From positions 1-28,402 of the IMG/VR virus record IMGVR_UViG_3300031515_000002: 28,402 nucleotides of DNA; one strand, 5' to 3'. Of the stretch, positions 1-5,255 are shown in pieces. This DNA is from a virus. The notes below the pieces were generated by a model. That model saw only the letters and a program-made list of their open reading frames with translations, did not search any database and was not told where the DNA came from. Numbering within the stretch: position 1 is the first letter of the stretch; each line of letters starts with the position of its first letter. The position numbers were made by a program, and so were the translations under genes.

Positions 1-71
1 TGGCAAAAAATGTTAAAACATCTAACTCTACTAAATCTATTTCAACCTCAAAACCATTTTCTTTATAAATA
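1..71. repeat. Terminal direct repeat, left copy (circular join)
   Basis: These 71 bases are identical to 28332-28402. A gene on the minus strand reads in frame across the join, so the repeat is most simply the overlap left when a circular or circularly permuted genome is written as a linear contig. A 71-base overlap would also match an assembler k-mer length. It is not evidence of a biological long terminal repeat. Confidence 0.9.
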
Positions 72-319
72 TTAAAAATAAATAAATCAGCATCCTGTTC
101 TTGAAATTTTATTTTTCTTCTTTCTACTTTATCTTGATTCACCTTTTCTATAAACAACTTTTTGATCTTTTCTTTATCTAATTCTTTTACTCTTTCTTTT
201 AACTTAAAAAAAAGTTTTTCTCTTTTTGTCTTTGGTGTTTCAACTACTTGCTTTGGTTCTGCCTCCTTTTCTCTTTGCCTTGCCTCAAATATTTCTTTTA
301 ACGATTGAAAATCACCCAT
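1..319 (-). CDS. Replication-operon protein, N-terminal part (continues across join)
   Basis: The ATG at 319 overlaps the TGA of the upstream initiator gene (ATGGGTGA). The reading frame runs off the left edge and, once the contig is closed into a circle, continues to a stop at 28276, giving about 124 residues. The N-terminus carries SLKEIFEARQREK, nearly the same as the C-terminal SLREIYEARQREK of the preceding initiator. Residues 20-75 are highly charged and probably helical; the C-terminal part is more hydrophobic with beta-like stretches. I do not recognise the family. Its place as third gene behind the initiator suggests a replication accessory role such as helicase loading or recruitment, but that is inference from position only. 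Confidence 0.8.
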   Translation of the reverse strand, partial: MGDFQSLKEIFEARQREKEAEPKQVVETPKTKREKLFFKLKERVKELDKEKIKKLFIEKVNQDKVERRKIKFQEQDADLFIFNIYKENGFEVEIDLVELDVLTFFA

Positions 320-1085
320 TTTGCCCACCTCCTTTCTCTCTTTGTCGTGCTTCATATATTTCTCTTAATGAAACACCGGTTTTTTCAATTGTTAATCTTT
401 GCGGTCTTCTTTTAAAATCTCTCTCTAAAGCATTTCTTAAAAACGCCTTATAGTTTTTATACCTTTTTCCGTGTGCTTGGCAGTAGTTATAAAGCTGTTC
501 AGCTTTCCTTATAATTTCTTCTTTTGACGCTTGATAGATGGAGTAGAATTCGTATAAGTCTTCTTGTGGAATTTTAATTAAATAATTGATGGAGGTATAC
601 TCTCTCTCTAATATATATATATTCCTTTCATTCTTATCATTCTTATCATTCTTGTTTGTTGTTAGTTGTTTGTTAGTTGTTTGTTGATTGTTTGTTACTT
701 TGCTTGTTAGTTTGCTTGTTAGTTTTTTCTCTTCACTTTGATATTGGTCGTAATTGACAATCTGAATTATACTAAACTTGTTTGTTGATTTGATTGTTAT
801 TGTGTTTGTTGATTTTAGGATAGTGAGGGCAGTGCGGATTGATTGGATTGATATACCAGTCTCTTCTGAAAGTTTGTTCAATCCAGTTATAAATTCACCT
901 CTTTTAATTGTTATTTCTTTTCCGTTCCAAAAAAATTTATTTTCTTGATGATTTGCTTTAATTAAAAGATGAATAAATAAATGGACAACGGTGCTTCTTT
1001 TGTAATACCAAGAGGTATTTATAATTTTTCTATGTAGTTTTATCCAACCATTATCGGGTTGTGGATTTTTTTTCTGTTCTTCCAT
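312..1085 (-). CDS. DnaD/O-like phage replication initiator protein
   Basis: A 257-residue protein with the layout of phage DnaD-type initiators. Residues 14-113 look like the winged-helix domain common in these proteins (WIKLHRKI, then LFIHLLIKANHQ, RGEFITG, SEETGISIQSIRTAL, and a beta wing ending SIIQIVNYDQYQ). Residues 118-155 form a low-complexity S/T/N/Q/K linker encoded by short direct repeats, and 165-225 form a helical domain ending NYKAFLRNALERDF, typical of DnaD-like C-terminal domains. Such proteins bind the origin and recruit the replicative helicase. The start at 1085 has an AATATG-like context, and the first 35 bp overlap the upstream gene. No polymerase or helicase gene was found, so host replication machinery is presumably used. 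Confidence 0.8.
   Translation of the reverse strand: MEEQKKNPQPDNGWIKLHRKIINTSWYYKRSTVVHLFIHLLIKANHQENKFFWNGKEITIKRGEFITGLNKLSEETGISIQSIRTALTILKSTNTITIKSTNKFSIIQIVNYDQYQSEEKKLTSKLTSKVTNNQQTTNKQLTTNKNDKNDKNERNIYILEREYTSINYLIKIPQEDLYEFYSIYQASKEEIIRKAEQLYNYCQAHGKRYKNYKAFLRNALERDFKRRPQRLTIEKTGVSLREIYEARQREKGGGQNG
609..735. repeat. Iteron-like direct repeats inside initiator gene; possible origin
   Basis: On the plus strand this stretch contains an alternating AT run (about 609-622), two copies of ATTCTTATC, several copies of TTGTTTGTTAG-like units and two adjacent TTTGCTTGTTAG units. The encoded protein linker is low complexity. An AT-rich run beside short direct repeats in the linker of an initiator gene resembles the lambda O gene, where the origin iterons lie inside the gene. 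Origin function is inferred; a simple low-complexity linker is the alternative. Confidence 0.45.
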
Positions 1086-1287
1086 ATTCGGTTGATTTTA
1101 AATAATAATAAAGGTCTAAAACCAATTGTTCATATATTGCAATAATTTCGTCTAATCTTCCTTCATTAATAGCCCGTTGAAGTGGTAGTTTATTATTTAT
1201 TTGGTTAAAAGTTAATGAAGTGTCTGATATTTTATTAAGAATGGATTTTAAGATTTTTGCTTTTGCTTCTTTTTGAAGTTCTCCCAT
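1051..1287 (-). CDS. Small hypothetical protein heading the replication operon
   Basis: A 78-residue charged protein, first gene behind the promoter at 1315-1343. It is predicted mostly helical (residues 1-65) and ends in a basic segment (GRTEKKSTTR). The start codon is in an AATATGGG context and the gene overlaps the initiator by 35 bp, which implies coupled translation. I recognise no motif. Being first in the early replication transcript it could be a regulator or a replication accessory, but nothing in the sequence decides that. Confidence 0.65.
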   Translation of the reverse strand: MGELQKEAKAKILKSILNKISDTSLTFNQINNKLPLQRAINEGRLDEIIAIYEQLVLDLYYYLKSTEYGRTEKKSTTR

Positions 1288-1314
1288 ATTTATTATTCAA
1301 TTGTTAATTAAATC

Positions 1315-1343
1315 ACTATATCACAAATTACTCCATTTGTCAA
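1315..1343 (-). promoter_or_regulatory. Promoter of the replication operon
   Basis: On the minus strand TTGACA (1343-1338), a 17-bp spacer and TATAGT (1320-1315). The predicted start lies about 20-25 bases before the ATG at 1287. The downstream AT-rich sequence resembles that of the promoters at 2106 and 28240. Confidence 0.8.
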
Positions 1344-1414
1344 GCAAATCTGTAGCGGGCCTCTTTTTTTAATGAATAGTAACACTTTTTTTATTTTTTG
1401 TTACTTTCAAAATT

Positions 1415-1439
1415 TTTCGTATATAAATTGTATACGAAA
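1415..1439. promoter_or_regulatory. Palindrome, possible operator
   Basis: Perfect inverted repeat TTTCGTATA, 7-base spacer, TATACGAAA, in the leader region between two replication-operon promoters. The 9-base half-site TTTCGTATA recurs at 11037-11045 overlapping the -10 box of the promoter at 11019. A dimeric repressor site is the simplest reading. No U-run follows, so it is not an intrinsic terminator. Confidence 0.45.
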
Positions 1440-1540
1440 TTGCTTCCTTTTTTATCCCTCCCTGCCTTTTTCAGACAGGGCCGAGCAGGGATAAAGAAGA
1501 AAACAATTACTCGTCGCACCCCAGCGAGCGGTGATGTTTT
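1440..1540 (-). ncRNA. Hairpin-rich leader or small RNA before the replication operon
   Basis: This ORF-less stretch is visibly richer in GC than its surroundings and lies directly downstream of a minus-strand promoter (1542-1570). It contains a long stem (1451-1459 with 1487-1495) enclosing a CCCTG/CAGGG stem, and a smaller hairpin around 1511-1534. Neither ends in a clear U-run, so it is either a separate processed RNA or a long structured 5' leader of the operon starting at 1287. Function is unknown. Confidence 0.4.
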
Positions 1541-1541
1541 A

Positions 1542-1570
1542 ACTATACCAAACTTTTTTATTTTTTTCAA
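1542..1570 (-). promoter_or_regulatory. Distal minus-strand promoter
   Basis: On the minus strand TTGAAA (1570-1565), a 17-bp spacer and TATAGT (1547-1542). It would start a transcript near 1535 that covers the hairpin region and can continue into the gene at 1287, making it a second, distal promoter for the replication operon. Confidence 0.6.
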
Positions 1571-1587
1571 TTAAAAAACAAAAAACA

Positions 1588-1622
1588 CCCAAAAAAAGCG
1601 CTCCCGTTATGGGAGCGCCTTT
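1588..1622 (-). terminator. Intrinsic terminator of the pentapeptide gene
   Basis: An 8-bp GC-rich stem (GCGCTCCC with GGGAGCGC, 5-base loop) lies just past the stop at 1625. On the minus strand it is followed by a run of seven T. The plus strand also has a T-rich trail after the stem, so it could act weakly in both directions. Confidence 0.85.
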
Positions 1623-1624
1623 GT

Positions 1625-2050
1625 TTAAGGGGCTGAAAATCTAATACCCAGCCCCCTTATAAATTCTTTTTCTTGTTTATAATTCAATCTTATTCCGAAA
1701 AAGTTCGCCCCCCTGAGGTTTGCACCCCAGAGGTCTGCATGAGTTAGGTCTGCTTCCTCAAGGTTGGCTTCCCTAAGGTCAGCGACCTTAAGGTTGGCCA
1801 ACCTTAGGATTGCCCCTCGAAGGTTGGCTCGCCAGAAGCAGGCCCCTTCGAGGTTTGTGAAAATAAGTTTAGCCCCTTCGAGGTTGGCCAAAGTGAAATC
1901 CATCCCCCGAAGGTCTAAACCGCTTAAGTCGACCCCTCGGAGGTCTGCCCCCCGAAGGTCGACAAATTCTAAGTCCATATTGCGGAGGTCTTCCTCCCGC
2001 AGATCTAGACCTCTCCAATCGAACTTACTCATGAATTTGTTTTTTTTCAT
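1625..2050 (-). CDS. Pentapeptide-repeat protein
   Basis: The 141-residue protein is mostly tandem A(D/N)Lxx pentapeptides from about residue 15 to 118 (for example LRGADLRGVDLSGLDLRG and LREANLEEADLTHADLWG), which fold as a right-handed quadrilateral beta-helix. Some family members mimic DNA and inhibit or protect gyrase, but many have unknown roles, and nothing here specifies a target. It is a single gene with its own promoter and terminator. Its codons and base composition are clearly more GC-rich than the flanking genes, suggesting transfer or repeat expansion. The start at 2050 has an ATATG context; the Met at residue 7 is an alternative. Confidence 0.9.
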   Translation of the reverse strand: MKKNKFMSKFDWRGLDLREEDLRNMDLEFVDLRGADLRGVDLSGLDLRGMDFTLANLEGAKLIFTNLEGACFWRANLRGAILRLANLKVADLREANLEEADLTHADLWGANLRGANFFGIRLNYKQEKEFIRGLGIRFSAP

Positions 2051-2081
2051 ATTTTTTTAATTTTAACTTATAACTAATTTA

Positions 2082-2111
2082 ATTATAAACACATCTTATC
2101 TAATTTGTCAA
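2082..2111 (-). promoter_or_regulatory. Promoter of the pentapeptide gene
   Basis: On the minus strand TTGACA (2111-2106), an 18-bp spacer and TATAAT (2087-2082). The sequence from the preceding CCCC through to the start codon closely matches the early promoter at 28217-28245, so the two are probably copies and co-regulated. Confidence 0.8.
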
Positions 2112-2157
2112 GGGGTATTTTATTTATATTTTTACAATGGGCTAAAATTAAATAAAG

Positions 2158-2186
2158 TTGAAAAAAAAGAGATTTTATGCTTTAAT
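2158..2186 (+). promoter_or_regulatory. Promoter for the first rightward genes
   Basis: TTGAAA, a 17-bp spacer and TTTAAT with an upstream TG (extended -10). The -10 box ends 8 bases before the ATG at 2195, so the transcript would be leaderless or nearly so. Confidence 0.6.
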
Positions 2187-2194
2187 AAATTAAA

Positions 2195-2467
2195 ATGAAA
2201 ATAGATTTTAATTCGCCATTTGGACTTAGCACAGAAATGAAGGAATTTTATGAGAAAAGAGCAAAAATTAAATTAAAAGAAATTTTAAAAGAAAGTATTT
2301 CTAAAAAAATCCTCGAAGCCTTCGATTCAATCATAGAGGAAATGGCGGAAGAAATTTTAAAAAAATATGATATTAAATGGTTTCTTCAATATAATTCAGA
2401 AAACAAAGAAGACGGCTATTTAGTAGCAAAATTTGTTGCTAAAAATAAAGATGAAAGGTTATTATAA
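2195..2467 (+). CDS. Hypothetical charged helical protein
   Basis: A 90-residue protein, first gene of the rightward region. It is rich in Lys and Glu, with predicted long amphipathic helices at residues 12-58 and a short beta-like end. No recognised motif. It overlaps the zinc-finger gene that follows and lies two genes before the small terminase, so it may be an early-late switch or packaging accessory; this is positional inference only. Confidence 0.65.
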   Translation: MKIDFNSPFGLSTEMKEFYEKRAKIKLKEILKESISKKILEAFDSIIEEMAEEILKKYDIKWFLQYNSENKEDGYLVAKFVAKNKDERLL

Positions 2468-2756
2468 AAGAAAACTCCTAAAATATATTTCAACGAAATG
2501 TTTTTATTGTTCTAAAAAATTCAAAAATAAAAAAGCTCTCTCAATTCATCAAACAAAATGCTTTACTAAATTTTTTTATCAGGCAAAAATAGTTTTTATA
2601 AAGCGTAAATATTTAAATGAATTTTTAAAGATTTTTGAAGAAATACTTATCCCCGCCTCACATTATTCTTCAGAAGAATTAAAATTTTCCCATAAAGGAG
2701 AAATTGGATTTTTGAAAGGTATGAGGATTGTAGTGGAAGAAATTTTTTTTTCTTGA
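2451..2756 (+). CDS. C2HC zinc-finger protein
   Basis: From the ATG at 2451 the protein has 101 residues. Residues 17-37 form a zinc-finger pattern C-x2-C-x12-H-x3-C (CFYCSKKF then ALSIHQTKC) in a very basic N-terminal half, consistent with DNA or RNA binding. The C-terminal half is helical and unrecognised. An upstream TTG at 2433 would add six residues, but ATG is preferred. The gene overlaps its upstream neighbour by 17 bp. Its TGA stop lies inside the TTGACA box of the next promoter. Confidence 0.65.
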   Translation: MKGYYKRKLLKYISTKCFYCSKKFKNKKALSIHQTKCFTKFFYQAKIVFIKRKYLNEFLKIFEEILIPASHYSSEELKFSHKGEIGFLKGMRIVVEEIFFS

Positions 2757-2781
2757 CAACTACGATATACTTTGTTATAGT
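2753..2781 (+). promoter_or_regulatory. Promoter of the terminase gene cluster
   Basis: TTGACA, a 17-bp spacer and TATAGT. The -10 box ends 7 bases before the ATG at 2789, predicting a leaderless mRNA. The upstream gene's stop codon is within the -35 hexamer. Confidence 0.8.
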
Positions 2782-2788
2782 TTTTTAT

Positions 2789-2968
2789 ATGATGCTCTCT
2801 TTTATTGCCGAAATCAAAGAAGTAAAACAGCAAAAGTTGGTTTCTCTTGATAATCAATACTCCATTAAACTTATAACCGATGATAGTAAAATATTAGATT
2901 TAGGAAAACTGCCACCAGATACTTTAGTAAAAGTTAATATTGACATATATGACGAAGGAAGAAATTAA
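2789..2968 (+). CDS. Small hypothetical protein before terminase
   Basis: A 59-residue protein starting MMLSFIAEI. An in-frame TTG at 2753 would lie inside the promoter, so the ATG at 2789 (or 2792), right at the predicted transcript start, is chosen. The middle is beta-like (KLVSLDNQYSIKLI, then LVKVNIDIYD). It overlaps the small terminase gene by 20 bp. No family recognised. Confidence 0.6.
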   Translation: MMLSFIAEIKEVKQQKLVSLDNQYSIKLITDDSKILDLGKLPPDTLVKVNIDIYDEGRN

Positions 2969-3329
2969 AAATCTACCAAAACCAGTAAAGGAAGCTATCG
3001 CCCACGCCTACAAAGAATTAGGTTTTTCTATTCGTAAAATTGCCGAAATAATGGGAATAGATAAAGATACTGTATTGCGTTATCAGAAAAAAGAATTAAA
3101 TGAAGAGTGGGGACAATTTGCGGATGCGATAAAAAAAATTTACCTTGAACAAGACTTTGAATTAGCCCAACTTGCCTATAAAAAAATGAAGGAAAAGATT
3201 GGAAAAGCAAAATTTTTTGAGTTAGTTGGACTCTATAAAACTGTAAGAGAATTACAAAAACCTCAAACCCCGCTTGTAGTCAATCAAACTATTTTCACCC
3301 AACTCAAACAAAAATATGGCGAGCTTTAA
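2949..3329 (+). CDS. Terminase small subunit (likely)
   Basis: A 126-residue protein with an N-terminal helix-turn-helix (about residues 9-50: VKEAIAHAYKELGFSIRKIAEIMGIDKDTVLRYQ), followed by helices and a C-terminal tail. HTH plus oligomerising helices immediately upstream of the large terminase is the usual arrangement for the small subunit, which recognises phage DNA and starts packaging. The ATG at 2949 in a TATATG context is preferred to the TTG at 2940. It overlaps the large subunit gene by 14 bp. Confidence 0.75.
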   Translation: MTKEEIKNLPKPVKEAIAHAYKELGFSIRKIAEIMGIDKDTVLRYQKKELNEEWGQFADAIKKIYLEQDFELAQLAYKKMKEKIGKAKFFELVGLYKTVRELQKPQTPLVVNQTIFTQLKQKYGEL

Positions 3330-4149
3330 AGAAAAAGCACACATATATGTAAACTTCATCAAAGACAATTTTATGATTGTCGCAAAAGATGGGACGGTTA
3401 AAAGATTTTATGAGGAAAAAAATCACTGGAGAATACAAGAAGATTTCATTTTAAACAAAGCCACAGGACGTGATGTTGTTTTAAAACCAAGACAGTTAGG
3501 ATTTTCCTCAATAATTCTTGCTATTTTCACAACAGACTTTCTTCTCAAAGACAACTCATACTCTATGGTTATAGCTGATAAATCAGACAATGCTGAAGAT
3601 TTATTAGCAAGAGTGAAGTTTTACATAAAGTCATTTAAGGAAATAAACCAAGTAAAATTGGATTTAAAATACAACTCAAAGTATGAGCTTTATAATGAAG
3701 CAATAAACTCAACCTATAAAATAGGAACAGCAGAGAATAAAGAGGTTGGAAGAAGCAAAAGTCTTACAGGACTTCATTTATCAGAATTTTCCTTCTACCA
3801 AGACCCAGAAGCAATCTTGCGCTCTGCTTTACAGGCAGTAGTCCCAGATGGAAAAATATTTATCGAGACAACAGCCAACGGCTTCAATTTTTTCAAAACA
3901 TTTTGGGAGGAGTGTAAAAGAGGGGAGCGACCATTTAACCCTTTGTTTTATAAAGCCTCTGATTTTTATTCTCAAGACTTTTTAAATCAAAAAAAACTTG
4001 AATTAAAAGAGTTTTTTTCTCAAGAATACCCCGAAACAGACATTGAGGCGTTTATCTCAAGCGGACAAAACTATTTTGACAAGCAAGCGCTAAAATGGTA
4101 TTTGGAAAACTTTAAAGAGCCAATTAAAAATGATTTAAACTATGTTTAA
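3316..4149 (+). CDS. terL: Terminase large subunit, ATPase half
   Basis: A 277-residue ATPase motor domain. Walker A-type motif KPRQLGFSS at residues 57-65, Walker B-like GLHLSEF with the likely catalytic Glu at 157, and the coupling motif TTANG at 185-189. It powers DNA translocation into the prohead. The protein ends where the nuclease domain would normally begin, and that domain is encoded by the next gene, which overlaps by 8 bases (ATGTTTAA). The two together give about 498 residues, a normal length for one large terminase. Reinitiation at the overlapping ATG is the simplest way both halves are made. Confidence 0.9.
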   Translation: MASFKEKAHIYVNFIKDNFMIVAKDGTVKRFYEEKNHWRIQEDFILNKATGRDVVLKPRQLGFSSIILAIFTTDFLLKDNSYSMVIADKSDNAEDLLARVKFYIKSFKEINQVKLDLKYNSKYELYNEAINSTYKIGTAENKEVGRSKSLTGLHLSEFSFYQDPEAILRSALQAVVPDGKIFIETTANGFNFFKTFWEECKRGERPFNPLFYKASDFYSQDFLNQKKLELKEFFSQEYPETDIEAFISSGQNYFDKQALKWYLENFKEPIKNDLNYV

Positions 4150-4807
4150 ACAATACCGACCGATAGAGCGGGGTGAGTTTATAGTCGTTGGTGTTGATAC
4201 CGCTGCTGGTGGCGGTGATTATACTGCTGCCCAGTTTCTTTCAAAAACAAAGTTAGATGTTCCTTTAGTTTATCACTCACCAATAATAACAACCGAATTT
4301 ACTAATCTTTTAGTTCCAGTTTTAGAAAAAATATATGACAAAACAGGAATAAAGCCAGTGGTTTCGTATGAAAGAAACAACGGTGGTGCTTTTGAGATGG
4401 ATAGGCTTTTGGCAATGAATAGATTTAATAAATATGACCTATTCAAGATGCCTACATTTGGACGAGAAGATCCACCAGAGGCAGTTCAATACGGCTGGTC
4501 AACCTCATCATCAACAAGACCAAAGATGCTTCAAGATTTAAAGCAGGCGATTGATAAAAAAGTCATAAGAATTTATGACAAAGAGACTATAAACGAGTTG
4601 TATTCATTTGTTGTTGTTCAAACCTCCTCCTTTTGGAAAGCGCAGGCGGATAAGGGAGCAAAAGATGATTTGGTTATGGCGTTGGCTATTTCATACCAAG
4701 TCTCTTTATTTGCCAAAGAACCAGTTTCAGAAAAGAAAGCACAGGAATATTTTGAGCACTTGGAAGATTTACATAAAAAGTTATTTGACGAGCAGGGATT
4801 TTATTAA
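4142..4807 (+). CDS. Terminase large subunit, nuclease half
   Basis: A 221-residue RNase H-fold nuclease domain of a large terminase. First acidic residue in VVGVDTAAGGGDYTAA (Asp19), second near YERNNGG (Glu77), third in KGAKDDLVMALA (Asp175/176). These bind two metals and cut concatemeric DNA during packaging. It is encoded separately from the ATPase half and in a different frame (+1 relative). If both are made as separate chains, the terminase would be a two-chain motor. Confidence 0.9.
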   Translation: MFKQYRPIERGEFIVVGVDTAAGGGDYTAAQFLSKTKLDVPLVYHSPIITTEFTNLLVPVLEKIYDKTGIKPVVSYERNNGGAFEMDRLLAMNRFNKYDLFKMPTFGREDPPEAVQYGWSTSSSTRPKMLQDLKQAIDKKVIRIYDKETINELYSFVVVQTSSFWKAQADKGAKDDLVMALAISYQVSLFAKEPVSEKKAQEYFEHLEDLHKKLFDEQGFY

Positions 4808-4808
4808 T

Positions 4809-5156
4809 ATGGACGACAAAATTTTTGAAATTTTAAAAAACGTCCCAGTTGAAACAAAAAAGTTTATCCTTGATTTATTAGCCATATCATATGGGGTAGA
4901 GTATGGAGTATTCAACTTAAAGCTCAATATCCATCGAAAATCCATAAAGAAAGCAGAGTTTAAAGGATGGAAAACAATTACATACGGAAAATCGGAAGAA
5001 GACCAGCAAAGGGCAATAAAAGACTTGGCAGAGAAAATAGCAACAGCCAAAAAAAACAAACAAAACTGCAAACTTCATTTTTTAGTTGACTTAAAAGGAG
5101 GTTATATTACAGGAATTTACTGGGATAGTTTTTATGAAAAAATATATTCCCCTTGA
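4809..5156 (+). CDS. Hypothetical protein between terminase and portal
   Basis: A 115-residue protein, starting one base after the terminase stop in an AATATG context. The first half is helical and includes LDLLAISYGVEYGVF; the second is basic with a C-terminal beta-like segment ending DLKGGYITGIYWDSFY. No recognised family. Its TGA stop is embedded in the TTGACA of the portal promoter, so it closes the terminase transcript unit. Confidence 0.7.
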   Translation: MDDKIFEILKNVPVETKKFILDLLAISYGVEYGVFNLKLNIHRKSIKKAEFKGWKTITYGKSEEDQQRAIKDLAEKIATAKKNKQNCKLHFLVDLKGGYITGIYWDSFYEKIYSP

Positions 5157-5181
5157 CAAGTAAAAAATGTTTTGATACATT
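5153..5181 (+). promoter_or_regulatory. Promoter of the portal leader
   Basis: TTGACA, a 17-bp spacer and TACATT. The predicted start is near 5188, giving a leader of about 65 nt that ends in a terminator immediately before the portal gene. Confidence 0.75.
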
Positions 5182-5187
5182 TTTATT

Positions 5188-5251
5188 AGGTTAGGTGTAG
5201 TCTTTGTGACTACACCCCGCACCACGCACAACTAAAAGCGTGGTTTTTTTT
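5188..5251 (+). terminator. Attenuator-like leader with intrinsic terminator before portal
   Basis: Hairpin 1 has a 9-bp stem (5194-5202 with 5208-5216). Hairpin 2 pairs ACCACGC (5221-5227) with GCGTGGT (5238-5244) and runs straight into eight T, a classic intrinsic terminator. The portal ATG follows the U-run by only four bases. Transcription from the promoter at 5153 must read through it to express the portal, so this is either an antitermination-controlled leader or the 3' end of a small RNA. Confidence 0.8.
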
Positions 5252-5255
5252 GTAT

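Noticed and set aside
1-71. Biological long terminal repeat or mobile element end
   Set aside because: A gene reads through the join and the repeat lies at contig ends only, so it is an assembly overlap of a circle.
609-735. CRISPR-like array
   Set aside because: Repeats are 9-12 bases without spacers of even length and are inside a coding region.
1764-2060. 98-codon plus-strand frame
   Set aside because: Antisense shadow of the pentapeptide repeats, with repetitive Arg/Ser content created by the repeat codons.
4145-4151. Slippery heptamer TTTAAAC at the terminase overlap
   Set aside because: The reading register is wrong for -1 slippage and the second gene is in the +1 frame; reinitiation at ATGTTTAA explains it better.
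4608-4808. Longer start for the 115-residue protein at 4809
   Set aside because: The upstream part is out-of-frame shadow of the terminase nuclease gene; the AATATG at 4809 follows the terminase stop.
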